Shown here: positions 36,630 to 45,880 of the stretch, in pieces
Numbering within the stretch: the first letter of the stretch is position 1
Layout: each line of letters starts with the position of its first letter
DNA from: Microtetraspora sp. NBRC 13810
Lineage (GTDB): Bacteria > Actinomycetota > Actinomycetes > Streptosporangiales > Streptosporangiaceae
DNA: 64,000 bases
Assembly (NCBI RefSeq): GCF_030268685.1
Contig: NZ_BSRQ01000009.1
Location: 186,001 to 250,000 of the forward strand
Reading direction: 5' to 3'
Notes under the pieces: model-generated
The model's database searches: none
The model's input: the letters and a program-made list of their open reading frames with translations, nothing else
What the model was told of the DNA's origin: nothing
Program-made: the position numbers and the translations under genes

Positions 36630-37571
36630 TTAGCCGCGTTGGAGGGCTTCGCAGACTGCGGTTATCTCTCGGACGCCGAGGGTTACGGCGGTGGCGCAGT
36701 GGCGGAGCCATTGTGCGACGCCGGTGGGGGTGCCGGTGAGGTAGGCGTGGAGGCTGTCGGCGTACGGCAGTTCGTGGTGGCCTGCTTCGACGGCGACGAG
36801 GGACTTGGGGTCGAGGCCGAACTCCACGAGGGTGAGGCGTTCTGCGGCGCGGGCCACGAGGCCGTCCGCCGTACCGAAGGGGCGCAAGACGGCGAGTTCG
36901 GCGTGGACGACGGCGGCGAGGACGACGGCTGGGGCCGCGGTCTTGCCCATGAGCAGGCCGATGAGGCCGTCCATCCGGATCGCCATCTCCTCGGGACCCG
37001 GCGCCTCCCCGAGACCGAGCGGATCCGTGCCCCTGGGGACCTCCCTGAGACCGAATGGGTCCGTGGCCCCAGGCGCCTCCCCGAGGCCGAGCGGGTCCAT
37101 GCCTCTGGGCGCCTCCCCTGCACTCTCCAGGCCACCCCGCTCCGGGGCGTTCTGGTCCGAGACAGCCGATGCGGGAGGCGCGGAGGGAGGCGGAGAGGTG
37201 GGGAGGGTGGTGCGGGGGCGGCCGAGGTAGGGGGTGAGGTCGGCGGCGGCGAGCGTGTGGAGGCGGGCGAGGACCTGGCGGGGGGCGGTGCGCCACGTCG
37301 GGCCCAGGCGGCCGAGCTCGGCCGACACCCGGAGGGCGCCCTGGACCAGCGGGTCGTCCGACTCGCCCGCGCGAAGCGAGCCGAGGGCCACCTCGACGCC
37401 TTCGAGGGCGGCGGACGCGCGGGCGCCACGCAGCGCGGACTCGGCGGACACCTCGGGGCTGCGCCGGCGCAGGACGCGGTGGCGGTAGAGCGTGTCGACC
37501 GCTTCGCGGGCCTCCTTGACGGCTTCCGGCACACCCGGCAGTTCGGCGATGACAGCCAATGGGTCACTCAC
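36630..37571 (-). CDS. Fic-like domain protein with degenerate active site
   Basis: 313 residues. The N-terminal helical part (SAESALRGARASAALEGVEVALGSL) resembles the inhibitory (S/T)xxxE(G/N) helix region of Fic proteins. The Fic-like core reads VVHAELAVLRPFGTADGLVARAAERL where active Fic enzymes have HxFx(D/E)GNGRxxR: the leading His is Leu and GNGR is absent, so AMP transfer is unlikely. A 36-bp repeat encodes three 12-residue units (TDPLGLGEAPGA) in a loop (about 150-200). Orthologues in Streptomyces, in the same place before acs, are annotated as oxidoreductases or hypothetical. GTG start. Confidence 0.75.
   Translation of the reverse strand: MSDPLAVIAELPGVPEAVKEAREAVDTLYRHRVLRRRSPEVSAESALRGARASAALEGVEVALGSLRAGESDDPLVQGALRVSAELGRLGPTWRTAPRQVLARLHTLAAADLTPYLGRPRTTLPTSPPPSAPPASAVSDQNAPERGGLESAGEAPRGMDPLGLGEAPGATDPFGLREVPRGTDPLGLGEAPGPEEMAIRMDGLIGLLMGKTAAPAVVLAAVVHAELAVLRPFGTADGLVARAAERLTLVEFGLDPKSLVAVEAGHHELPYADSLHAYLTGTPTGVAQWLRHCATAVTLGVREITAVCEALQRG
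36998..37125. repeat. 36-bp in-frame repeats in the Fic-like protein
   Basis: Three units, about 36 bp apart, of the type GGCGCCTCCCCGAGrCCGAG. They encode dodecapeptides (M/T)DPLGLGEAPGA. Confidence 0.85.
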
Positions 37572-37808
37572 AACGGGTGACCCTATCGACCGTTCGCCGA
37601 AGCCATCGCACCGTCCACCGCAATCCGCGAATTGCCCATGAGACCCCTTCCACCAGCATTCCTAATATTTCCCCTACAACGCCACTTGTCAGAACCTGTG
37701 AGGGCGCCCGCCCGGCCTCGCCCACCCGTCTGATGCACTTGTCGAGGGCGCCCACCGACTGGTGAAGTGGGACCCTGAAGTGAATCAGGCCATCTGAAGG
37801 AGTACGAA

Positions 37809-39803
37809 GTGGCCCCGGAAACCCCTGGTCACGGCCCCAGCGGCGCCAACCAGCCGCAAGAGACGCTGTCGAACCTGCTGCAAGAGACCAGGCGGTTCAC
37901 GCCTCCCGCCGCCCTCGCCGCCGCCGCGAACGTGACCGCCAGTGCCTACGACGAGGCGGCCGAGGACCGGCTCGCGTTCTGGGAGCGCGCGGCCGAGCGG
38001 CTCGCCTGGGCCGACCGGTGGGACACCACCCTGGAGTGGACCCCGCCCTTCGCCAAGTGGTTCCTCGGCGGCACGCTGAACGTCGCCTACAACTGCGTGG
38101 ACCGGCACGTCGAGGCGGGGCGCGGTGACAAGGTCGCCTACCACTGGGAGGGCGAGCCGGAGGGCGACAGCCGTACGCTGACCTACTCCGACCTGCAGCG
38201 GGAGGTCTCCAAGGCGGCCAACGCGCTCCAGGAGCTCGGGGTGGCCAAGGGCGACCGGGTGGCCATCTACATGCCGATGATCCCCGAGCTGCCGATCGCG
38301 ATGCTGGCCTGCGCCCGGATCGGCGCGGTGCACTCGGTCGTCTTCGGCGGCTTCTCCGCGACGGCCCTGAAGAGCCGCATCGACGACGCCGACGCCAAGC
38401 TCGTGATCACCGCCGACGGCGGTTACCGCAGGGGCGCGCCCTCGGCGCTGAAGCCGACCGTGGACGAGGCGGTGGCCGAGTGCCCGGGCGTGGAGCACGT
38501 GCTCGTCGTGCGCCGGACCGGCCAGGACGTCGCGGCGACGGACAAGGACGTGTGGTGGCACGACGTGGTGGAGCGGCAGTCCGCCGAGCACACGCCGGCT
38601 CCGCACGACGCCGAGGACCCGCTGTTCATCCTGTACACCAGCGGCACGACCGGTAAGCCCAAGGGCATCCTGCACACCACCGGCGGCTACCTCACCCAGG
38701 TCGCCTGGACGCACGACGCCGTCTTCGACCTCAAGCCGGACACCGACATCTACTGGTGCACCGCGGACATCGGCTGGGTGACCGGCCACTCCTACATCGT
38801 GTACGGCCCGCTGGCCAACGGCGCGACGAGCGTGATCTACGAGGGCACCCCGGACACCCCGCACCGGGGCCGCTTCTGGGAGATCGTGCAGAAGTACCAG
38901 GTCACGATCCTCTACACGGCACCCACCGCGATCCGGACGTTCATGAAGTGGGGCGACGACATCCCCGCGAAGTACGACATGTCGTCACTGCGGGTGCTGG
39001 GCAGCGTCGGCGAGCCGATCAACCCGGAGGCCTACGTCTGGTTCCGCGAGCACATCGGCGGCGAGCGCTGCCCGGTCGTGGACACCTGGTGGCAGACCGA
39101 GACCGGCGCGATCCTGATCAGCCCGCTGCCCGGGGTGACCGCCACCAAGCCGGGCGCGGCGATGCGCCCGCTGCCCGGCATCGCCGCCGACGTGGTGGAC
39201 GACCAGGGCGTCAGCGTGCCGGACGGCGGCGGCGGTTTCCTCGCGATCCGCGAGCCGTGGCCGTCGATGCTCCGCACGATCTGGGGCGACGACCAGCGCT
39301 ACATCGACACCTACTGGTCCCGGTTCGAGGGGATGTACTTCCCCGGCGACGGCGCCAAGCGTGACGAGGACGGCGACCTGTGGCTGCTCGGCCGGGTGGA
39401 CGACGTCATGCTCGTGTCCGGGCACAACATCTCCACCACCGAGGTCGAGTCGGCCCTCGTCTCGCACCCGAAGGTCGCCGAGGCGGCCGTCGTCGGCGCG
39501 ACCGACCCGGTCACCGGCCAGGCCATCGTGGCGTTCACGATCCTGCGCGGCAGTGCGGAGGACAGCCCGGACATCGCGACCGAGCTGCGCGCGCACGTCG
39601 CCAAGACGCTCGGCCCGATCGCCAAGCCGCGCCAGATCCTGGTGGTGCCCGAGCTGCCCAAGACCCGCTCCGGCAAGATCATGCGGCGGCTGCTGCGCGC
39701 CGTGGCCGAGAACCGTTCCCTCGGTGACGTCACCACGCTGACCGACAGCTCCGTGATGAACCTCATCTCCGAGAAGCTCCCCAGCGCCAAGAGCGAGGAC
39801 TGA
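37809..39803 (+). CDS. acs: Acetyl-CoA synthetase
   Basis: 664 residues, full length for Acs. N-terminal domain NFFAKW-like ([23 protein letters not shown]), P-loop [42 protein letters not shown], and the C-terminal acetylation site [10 protein letters not shown] (Lys about 623). It activates acetate with ATP and CoA. GTG start six bases after AAGGAG. M. tuberculosis has acs (Rv3667) in the same place. Lysine acetylation by a Pat-type enzyme is the expected regulation. Confidence 0.97.
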   Translation: MAPETPGHGPSGANQPQETLSNLLQETRRFTPPAALAAAANVTASAYDEAAEDRLAFWERAAERLAWADRWDTTLEWTPPFAKWFLGGTLNVAYNCVDRHVEAGRGDKVAYHWEGEPEGDSRTLTYSDLQREVSKAANALQELGVAKGDRVAIYMPMIPELPIAMLACARIGAVHSVVFGGFSATALKSRIDDADAKLVITADGGYRRGAPSALKPTVDEAVAECPGVEHVLVVRRTGQDVAATDKDVWWHDVVERQSAEHTPAPHDAEDPLFILYTSGTTGKPKGILHTTGGYLTQVAWTHDAVFDLKPDTDIYWCTADIGWVTGHSYIVYGPLANGATSVIYEGTPDTPHRGRFWEIVQKYQVTILYTAPTAIRTFMKWGDDIPAKYDMSSLRVLGSVGEPINPEAYVWFREHIGGERCPVVDTWWQTETGAILISPLPGVTATKPGAAMRPLPGIAADVVDDQGVSVPDGGGGFLAIREPWPSMLRTIWGDDQRYIDTYWSRFEGMYFPGDGAKRDEDGDLWLLGRVDDVMLVSGHNISTTEVESALVSHPKVAEAAVVGATDPVTGQAIVAFTILRGSAEDSPDIATELRAHVAKTLGPIAKPRQILVVPELPKTRSGKIMRRLLRAVAENRSLGDVTTLTDSSVMNLISEKLPSAKSED

Positions 39804-39810
39804 GCACACC

Positions 39811-39841
39811 CCGCGCGGGTCCTCCCGGGGGGCCCGCGCGG
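39811..39841 (+). terminator. Hairpin terminator after acs
   Basis: CCGCGCGGG and CCCGCGCGG form a perfect 9-bp stem eight bases after the acs stop. No T tract. Confidence 0.6.
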
Positions 39842-40230
39842 TATCGTGCCTGGCGGGCGTGCCAGGGAGACCGACCGGCCGGCGGGGGTGCCGGTCCTCC
39901 GCCGCCCACCGGCGACCCGGAGGATGCGCGTGATCAGCGAAGGCGACGCCTTCCCGCTTCCCCCTCCCGCGCCGGAGTGCCGGTCGAAGCCACCACGCTC
40001 GACGGATCGTCGGCTTTCCGGTGGTATCGCCGAACATGTCGCCGCTTTTCTCAGCCCAGGCGGCACTTCTCAACCGCGGAGTACAAGCGTGATCTCCGTT
40101 GACCGGGTAGTTCTGGAGATGACGGGGAGCCGCACGTGCGGGCGCGTGCGCGCAGGGCGCGTGCGCGCAGGGCGCGAAGGAACGGCCCGGGCGATTGACA
40201 TCGTCCCTGGCTAGCGATAGGAGATCGTTC
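39842..40230. other. Intergenic region upstream of the DUF1469 gene
   Basis: About 390 bases with no convincing gene. It should hold the promoter of the three-gene operon that starts at 40231. A short direct repeat GGGCGCGTGCGCGCA lies near 40140-40170. Confidence 0.5.
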
Positions 40231-40689
40231 ATGCCGAACAACGCGGCCACGGAGTCACAGGAAGAATCGCTGGGCGGGCTCGTCGCCCAGGCGACCGACC
40301 ACATCTCCACGCTGGTCCGCTCTGAGATCGAGCTGGCGAAGGCCGAGCTCAGGTTCGACGCCAAGCGGGTGGGCACGGCGGCGGGGCTTTTCGCGGCGGT
40401 CGCGTTCATGTTGCACCTGTGCCTGATCCTGGCCTCGTTCGCCATCGCCTACGGGCTGGTCGCCCTCGGCGTGTGGGAGTGGCTCGCCTTCACCGTCGTC
40501 ACCGTGTTCTACCTGCTCGTGGCGGCCGTGCTGGGCCTCGTGGGCTACCGAAGGCTCAAGGGCCTGACCGGGATGCGGCGTACGGCCCGCAGCCTCAGGC
40601 ACCTGAAGGACGGCGCCGAGCCCGACGGCCTGGTTCCCGGCGCCGCACGACCGGAGCTCTCCCGCGAGTCGGTGCCCCATGCGTCCTGA
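40231..40689 (+). CDS. DUF1469/phage-holin-superfamily membrane protein (Rv3669-like)
   Basis: 152 residues. An amphipathic N-terminal region (ATDHISTLVRSEIELAKAELR) is followed by two hydrophobic helices (AGLFAAVAFMLHLCLILASFAIAYGLV and WLAFTVVTVFYLLVAAVLGLVGY) and a basic C terminus. Typical actinobacterial DUF1469. ATG after AGGAGATCGTTC. It overlaps the alpha/beta hydrolase gene by 11 bases. Function unknown. Confidence 0.9.
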   Translation: MPNNAATESQEESLGGLVAQATDHISTLVRSEIELAKAELRFDAKRVGTAAGLFAAVAFMLHLCLILASFAIAYGLVALGVWEWLAFTVVTVFYLLVAAVLGLVGYRRLKGLTGMRRTARSLRHLKDGAEPDGLVPGAARPELSRESVPHAS

Positions 40690-41605
40690 CGAGTCGCTGG
40701 TCACCGTCGAAGGCCCGTGGACCCATCGCGGCGTGCACGCGGGAGGCACCCGCTTCCACGTCGCGGAGGCCGGCGAGGGCCCGCTGGTGCTGCTGCTGCA
40801 CGGCTTCCCGCAGTTCTGGTGGACCTGGCGCCACCAGCTCGTCTCGCTGCCCGCCGCCGGCTACCGCGCGGTCGCGGTCGACCTGCGCGGCTACGGCGCC
40901 AGTGACAAGCCGCCGCGCGGCTACGACCTGCCCACCCTCGCCCAGGACGTCGCGGGGCTCATCAGGGCGCTCGGCGAGACCGGCGCGATCGTGGTCGGGC
41001 ACGACTGGGGCGGGCTGCTGGGCTGGACCATGGCCGCCCTCTCGCCCAAGACCGTGCACCGGCTGGTCCCGGTGGCCGCGCCGCATCCGCTGCGGCTGCG
41101 TTCCGCGATGTTCTCCGACCCGCTGGGCCAGCTCAGGGCCAGCGGTCACACCGTGGGGTTCCAGCTTCCGTTCATCCCGGAGATCCGGCTCACCTCCCGG
41201 GAGGCGGCCAGGGTCGGCAAGCTGCTCGACAAGTGGTCGGGACCGGGCTGGCCGGAGGAGCAGACCGCGCGCACCTACCGCGACGTGTTCCGCATCCCGA
41301 GCGTCGCGCACTGCGCGCTGGAGTACTACCGCTGGTTCGCCCGCTCCCAACTGCGCCCCGACGGCCTGCGTTACGCCCGCCGGATGCGCGCCGAGATCGA
41401 GGCGCCCACGTTGCAGTTGCACGGCGCGCTCGACTCGTGCGTGCTGCCGCGCACCGCCCAGGGCTCCAGCCGCTACGTCTCGGCGTCCTACCGCTGGCGC
41501 CTGCTGGAGCACGCGGGGCACTTCCCGCACGAGGAGCGGCCCGAGCAGTTCGACGCCGAGCTGATCTCCTGGCTCACCGACTCCACCCCCGGCCATGCGC
41601 GATAG
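40679..41605 (+). CDS. ephE: Epoxide hydrolase-like alpha/beta hydrolase (EphE-like)
   Basis: 308 residues. Oxyanion-hole HGFPQFWWTWR, nucleophile Asp in GHDWGG, cap Tyr residues (LEYYRWF), acid in HGALDSCV and His in HAGHFPHEE. This is the soluble epoxide hydrolase pattern. M. tuberculosis ephE (Rv3670) occupies the same place, between the DUF1469 gene and marP. Natural substrate is unknown; a dehalogenase-like activity cannot be excluded. Confidence 0.9.
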   Translation: MRPDESLVTVEGPWTHRGVHAGGTRFHVAEAGEGPLVLLLHGFPQFWWTWRHQLVSLPAAGYRAVAVDLRGYGASDKPPRGYDLPTLAQDVAGLIRALGETGAIVVGHDWGGLLGWTMAALSPKTVHRLVPVAAPHPLRLRSAMFSDPLGQLRASGHTVGFQLPFIPEIRLTSREAARVGKLLDKWSGPGWPEEQTARTYRDVFRIPSVAHCALEYYRWFARSQLRPDGLRYARRMRAEIEAPTLQLHGALDSCVLPRTAQGSSRYVSASYRWRLLEHAGHFPHEERPEQFDAELISWLTDSTPGHAR

Positions 41606-42095
41606 GGATCCCCAGGGCCGCCCGCGCAGCGCGCGACCCCGGGACGAGTACGGCAGGCCGCTGCCGCACGACGCCGAGGGCGTGCCGCGCGTGCCCGACG
41701 ACTACGCCCCCACCGGCGAGGAGGCGGTCGCCGAGGCCGTCAGGCTGCTCGCCGAGGAGCGCCCGTTCCACGCGCACGAGGTGCTGGAGGCCCGTTGGAA
41801 GAGCGGCCCGCCCGGCGAGCGTGAGCTCTGGCAGGGCCTCGCGCAGATCTGCGTGGGTCTCACCCACCTTCAGCGCGGCAACCGCCGGGGCGCGGAGACC
41901 CTGCTGTCCCGCGGCGCCGACCGGATCGGCTCCTTCACCCGGCCGACCGGTCCCGCGCCGGACGAGGGCGGCGGCCGGCCGTACGGGATCGACGTGGCCG
42001 AGGCGGTGCGGTGCTCGCTGAGCCTGGCGGCGCGGGCGGAAGAGGTCGGGCCCGCGCCGGCGATCACTCTCATCAGGCGCACGCTGGGCGGCTAG
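41595..42095 (+). CDS. DUF309 family protein
   Basis: 166 residues. The helical DUF309 core reads FHAHEVLEARWKSG, ELWQGLAQICVGLTHLQRGNRRGA and LLSRGADRI, with conserved His/Glu pairs that look like a metal or ligand site. The start overlaps the hydrolase by 11 bases; the stop overlaps the convergent HTH gene within CTAG. Function is unknown in all organisms I know of. Confidence 0.88.
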   Translation: MRDRDPQGRPRSARPRDEYGRPLPHDAEGVPRVPDDYAPTGEEAVAEAVRLLAEERPFHAHEVLEARWKSGPPGERELWQGLAQICVGLTHLQRGNRRGAETLLSRGADRIGSFTRPTGPAPDEGGGRPYGIDVAEAVRCSLSLAARAEEVGPAPAITLIRRTLGG

Positions 42096-42901
42096 GCACA
42101 GGTCGGCACGTCCGGCTGGTCGTTGGTGCGTACGGCGGGCAGCCAGGCGTGGCCGCCGGGCACGTTGCCGAGCCTGACCCGGAACCAGCGGGTCGTGGCG
42201 ACACCGGTCTCGTCGGCCACCCGGGCCCCTTCGTAGAGGACGCAGTCGGCGGTCAGCACGTCGTCGTGCCACACCCGATGGCTGACCACGTTGTCGGCCG
42301 CGTACTCCTTCCGCGGATCGCGGGCGAGGCCGAGGCTGCACGCGGGCGGGCGGCCCGGGCGGCTCCGGCAGTCGCCTTCGACGTTGAAGACCCGCACCTG
42401 GGCGGTGGCGGCGGTCGCCTTCCCCGCGACCACGGACGGGTCGGCGTCGTCGCCCAGCACGGCGAACGCGGTGACCGCGGTCGCCACCAGCAGCGCGGCG
42501 AGCCCGGCGATCAGCAGCGGCCGGCCCGGCCGGAACCGCGGCTTCTCCTCGGGCGCCGGCTGCGGCCGGTCGGGCGGGGCCTCCCCCGCGGACTCCTCCG
42601 GCGCCGAAGCGGGCTCCGGCGCCGCCTCCGGTTCGGGCTCGGGCACCGTGGAGCGGGCGGCGTCGGCCAGCGCCCACAGGCGGTGTAACTCGCGTACCTC
42701 CTCATTGCTCGCGCCGCATGCTTTGGCGAATGCGTGCACCGGACCGAAACCGGGCGGAATTTTGGTGCCGGAACAATAGCGGTGCAGGCTCGAACTACTG
42801 GACCCGGTCCGCTGGGCGAGCGCCTCGAAGCTGATGCCCGCGCGTTCCTTCAGCATCCGAAGCCGGGCGGCGAACTGTTCGGCTTCTTCCGTGCTCGGCA
42901 T
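42092..42901 (-). CDS. Membrane-anchored helix-turn-helix protein
   Basis: 269 residues. N-terminal XRE-type HTH (RLRMLKERAGISFEALAQRTGSSSSSLHRYCSG), a Pro/Glu-rich linker (about 87-125), one membrane helix (LLIAGLAALLVATAVTAFAVLG) and an extracytoplasmic domain with paired Cys (CRSRPGRPPAC, ADCVLYEG). RodZ and anti-sigma-like sensors share this layout. It may link an external signal to transcription; this is inferred. Confidence 0.85.
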   Translation of the reverse strand: MPSTEEAEQFAARLRMLKERAGISFEALAQRTGSSSSSLHRYCSGTKIPPGFGPVHAFAKACGASNEEVRELHRLWALADAARSTVPEPEPEAAPEPASAPEESAGEAPPDRPQPAPEEKPRFRPGRPLLIAGLAALLVATAVTAFAVLGDDADPSVVAGKATAATAQVRVFNVEGDCRSRPGRPPACSLGLARDPRKEYAADNVVSHRVWHDDVLTADCVLYEGARVADETGVATTRWFRVRLGNVPGGHAWLPAVRTNDQPDVPTCA

Positions 42902-43251
42902 CTGGCCCTCCCTCGTAGGAAAGAGCTGCCCGCCGGCCCTCGACCGGCTGGAAGAGGCGTCCCACTCATATCCCAGCAGGTCAACAGAATGTGCAGCTCA
43001 TATTGGATGAAACCATCCCAGCATCCCATGGGGCCGCTTTTCCTTGCTAGGTGTCAGCTTCTGCTGAAAGTGTCTGTCTCGCCTGTCAACGTGATGTAAC
43101 CGGCGGGGGCGGAGGAAGCGGACAAGCCTCCTCCCATTGGCGCACGCGTTGACTCGGCGGCAAGGTGACCGGAATGTCCGGTCAATATCCCCCACGGGGC
43201 GAGTGGGCGTTCGGGAAACCGGGAGGCCGCTCAGGTGCGGGACCGCAAGCC
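42902..43251. other. AT-richer intergenic region upstream of the HTH gene
   Basis: About 350 bases with lower GC than its surroundings (43000-43080). It should carry the promoter of the membrane HTH gene. The short frame of 42998-43195 on the minus strand is basic and repeat-free but has no good ribosome site, and I do not call it. Confidence 0.5.
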
Positions 43252-43279
43252 GGTCACGGCCACCACGGTGGCCGTGACC
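43252..43279 (-). terminator. Perfect palindrome downstream of marP
   Basis: GGTCACGGCCACC and GGTGGCCGTGACC form 13-bp perfect arms around AC, 34 bases past the marP stop. Likely its terminator. Confidence 0.65.
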
Positions 43280-43312
43280 CCACGAGCCGGGCGGGTGGCC
43301 GGGGAAGCCCGG

Positions 43313-44503
43313 TCAGTCACAGTCCTGGGTGTCGACGCGACTGACCGCACGGGCGCCCGCCTCGGCATCGGGAGTGACCTCCTTGGCGGTCAGGACGTAT
43401 CCCGTGTCCGGCTGGTCGGTCGCGGCGGCGAAGATGACGCCGAAGACGCGCCCGTCGGTGGTCAGCAGCGGCCCGCCGGAGTTGCCCGGCTGGACCAGGC
43501 CGCGGATCGCGTAGACCTCGCGCACGACCTTCTTGCGGTTGTAGATCTCGTAACCCTCGGCGTCCTGCTCGATGCGGATGCGGGCGGGCAGCGGGGTGAA
43601 GCCCTTGCCCCGGGGGTAGCCGGCGATGATGGCGTCCTCGCCCTTCTCGGCGGTGCCGTCGAAGCGGAGGGCCGGCAGGCTCAGCCCCGGCACGTAGAGC
43701 ACGGCGATGTCGCGGTCGGGGTTGTAGAGCACGACCCTGGCCGCATGGGACTCGCCCTCGTAGTCGGTGATCCGCAACTCCTGGGTGACGCCCGCGACCA
43801 CGTGCGCGTTGGTCATGATCCGGTCGTTGGCGTAGACGAAGCCGGTGCCCTCGATCCGCTTGCGGCAGCTCGGCGCGGTGCCCTGCACCTTGACGATGCC
43901 GTGCCTGGCCCGCTCCAGCCGGTTGCCGCGCAGCACGCCCTGGTCCGGCGGCGGCACGTCGACGAACTGGCCGCCGCCGATCGCCTCGAACACCTGCGGG
44001 AACTCGGAGGTGTCGATGAACTCCTTGAACCTGCGCCGCCAGTCCTTGGCCGCCTCCGGCAGCGTCTGGTCGACGGTGGCCAGCAGCAGCGAGTTGTTCA
44101 CCTGCTGGCTCAGCGGCGGGAACGGCCCGTGCGCGAGTAACCCGCCGATGAGCCAGACCACGACCAGCACGGACAGCGCGCTGGCGAACGTGCCCCCCAC
44201 GGCGTCGGCGACCTTGGCCGGCTCCCAGGTGACGTGGCTGCGCACCACCGCGCCGAGCGTCGAGGAGGCGAACTGGCCGATGGTCGCGGCGAGGAACACG
44301 ATCACGATGGCGAGCAGGGCGCGCTCGGTGTGACCGTCCACCACCGCGTTGGCGATCGGCGGGGCGATGGCCACGCCGAGGAAGGCTCCGCCCACGAATC
44401 CGACGAAGCTGAGCGCGCCGATGATGAAGCCCTGGCGGTAACCGGATATGCCGAAAGCAACCGCAAGCCCTATCAGGATGAGGTCGAGGAGATCACCGCG
44501 CAC
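43313..44503 (-). CDS. marP: MarP-like membrane serine protease (acid and oxidative stress)
   Basis: 396 residues. Four N-terminal membrane helices (CvpA-like, starting DLILIGLAVAFGISGYRQG) are followed by a periplasmic chymotrypsin-fold protease with His234 (TNAHVV), Asp265 (DRDIAVL) and Ser342 (GNSGGP). M. tuberculosis MarP (Rv3671c) has the same layout and triad spacing and protects the cell in acid by processing a peptidoglycan hydrolase. Paired Cys (C213 and C395) may form the redox-sensitive disulfide. Confidence 0.95.
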   Translation of the reverse strand: MRGDLLDLILIGLAVAFGISGYRQGFIIGALSFVGFVGGAFLGVAIAPPIANAVVDGHTERALLAIVIVFLAATIGQFASSTLGAVVRSHVTWEPAKVADAVGGTFASALSVLVVVWLIGGLLAHGPFPPLSQQVNNSLLLATVDQTLPEAAKDWRRRFKEFIDTSEFPQVFEAIGGGQFVDVPPPDQGVLRGNRLERARHGIVKVQGTAPSCRKRIEGTGFVYANDRIMTNAHVVAGVTQELRITDYEGESHAARVVLYNPDRDIAVLYVPGLSLPALRFDGTAEKGEDAIIAGYPRGKGFTPLPARIRIEQDAEGYEIYNRKKVVREVYAIRGLVQPGNSGGPLLTTDGRVFGVIFAAATDQPDTGYVLTAKEVTPDAEAGARAVSRVDTQDCD

Positions 44504-44658
44504 CCCTCAACCGTATCCAGCCCCGAAGCTCCTTGTGCGCTTCCCGTCGAACGTGACGCTCCGGATGGTGCCGGGACACGCCGTCCGACGACAGCGCGTT
44601 TGCGAACACACCGGGCACGAGCACGGCTCGGACGGCATCGCGTGGTTATCGTTACAGC

Positions 44659-45195
44659 ATGGCATCGATCGGGGGAACGGTGCGGGATCTCATCCAGGCC
44701 GCCCTGGCGGACGCGGATCCCGACGGAGCGGCCCGGTGGCAGGCCATCACGCTGCTTCAGGCGCGGGGGGACCAGGAGACCTTCACCGAGGCACGCCGGC
44801 TGTGCGGCGCGGGCACCAGCGAGGAGCGCGTCCTCGGCGTCGACATCCTCGGCCAGCTCGGCCGCCCCGGCCTGCCCTTCGCGGGCAGGAGCCTGCCCCT
44901 GCTGCGCCGCGTCGCCGCGGCCGACCACGACCCGATGGTGCTGTACTCCGTGCTCATCACCTTCGGCCACCTGAAGGACCCGCGCGCCCTGCCGTCGGTG
45001 ATCGAGCTGGCCGGCCACGAGGACCCGAGGGTGCGGTACGGCGCGGCCTACGCCCTGCCCAACGTGCTCGGCGAACCTCCCGACGAGGAGGGCCTGCGGG
45101 TCCTCACCCGCCTGACCGACGACCCCGACGGCGACGTGGCCGACTGGGCGGCGCTTGGCCTGGCCCTGGCCTGCGGCGACGACGTGGAGGACTGA
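44659..45195 (+). CDS. HEAT-repeat protein
   Basis: 178 residues made of HEAT-like helical pairs: RVLGVDILGQLG, MVLYSVLITFGHLKDPRALPSVIELAGHEDPRVRYGAAYALPNVLG and DPDGDVADWAALGLALA. Such scaffolds bind proteins, sometimes as a phycobilin-lyase-like fold; the partner is unknown. It ends five bases before the convergent NUDIX stop. Confidence 0.85.
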   Translation: MASIGGTVRDLIQAALADADPDGAARWQAITLLQARGDQETFTEARRLCGAGTSEERVLGVDILGQLGRPGLPFAGRSLPLLRRVAAADHDPMVLYSVLITFGHLKDPRALPSVIELAGHEDPRVRYGAAYALPNVLGEPPDEEGLRVLTRLTDDPDGDVADWAALGLALACGDDVED

Positions 45196-45199
45196 CCCC

Positions 45200-45880
45200 T
45201 CAGGACACCGCCCGGCCCCTCGCGGCCAGCCGCGGCACGTCGGCCGGCAGGTCCTCGACGCGGTCGCGGTCCCACGGCCGCTCGAAGCCGCCGGCGGTGA
45301 GCACGCCGTCCAGGACGCCCGCCGTGAAGCCCCACACCAGCAGCCCCCTGACCCGGAAGGCCGACCCGACGTAACCGCTCGGATGCCGCAGCCGCAGCCG
45401 GTTGGCGGGATCGACCAGCTCGGCGACCGGCACCCGCTCCACCGCCTCCACCTCGTCCGGGGCGGCGGGATGCACGGCGCACGGGGTGTGCCACCAGCCG
45501 AGCACCGGCGTCACCCGGTTGTCGCTGTGCGCGACGTACAGCTCCGGCATGGTGCCCACCACACGCACGCCGGCGGGTTCGAGCCCGGTCTCCTCCTCGG
45601 CCTCGCGCAGCGCGGCGGCGATCGGCCCGCCGTCGCCCGGCTCGATGCCGCCGCCGGGGAAGGCGGGCTGCCCGGGGTGCATCCTGCCGCGCGAGCTGCG
45701 CTGGATGAGCAGGACGTCCGGCCCGTGCGCGTTCTCCTCGCCGAAGAGCAGCAGGACGGCGGCGTGGCGCCCCTTCCCTACGGGCGGGCGCAGCTCCGGC
45801 GGCACCGGCCGCTGCACGGCACGCGCGGTCAGCTGTTCCAGCCATGCGGGGGCGGGGGATTGATCGTGTGGATCGGTCAA
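45200..45880 (-). CDS. CoA-pyrophosphatase-type NUDIX hydrolase (Rv3672c-like)
   Basis: 226 residues. The UPF0035 CoA signature [19 protein letters not shown] runs into the NUDIX box [20 protein letters not shown] plus ETGL. This family cleaves CoA to 4'-phosphopantetheine and 3',5'-ADP. The TTG start overlaps the stop of nth (TTGA), so nth and this gene are coupled. Adjacent position in M. tuberculosis is the same. Confidence 0.92.
   Translation of the reverse strand: MTDPHDQSPAPAWLEQLTARAVQRPVPPELRPPVGKGRHAAVLLLFGEENAHGPDVLLIQRSSRGRMHPGQPAFPGGGIEPGDGGPIAAALREAEEETGLEPAGVRVVGTMPELYVAHSDNRVTPVLGWWHTPCAVHPAAPDEVEAVERVPVAELVDPANRLRLRHPSGYVGSAFRVRGLLVWGFTAGVLDGVLTAGGFERPWDRDRVEDLPADVPRLAARGRAVS

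Noticed and set aside
42998-43195. A 65-aa basic minus-strand frame before the membrane HTH gene
   Set aside because: No ribosome site and AT-rich promoter-like composition; better read as regulatory DNA.
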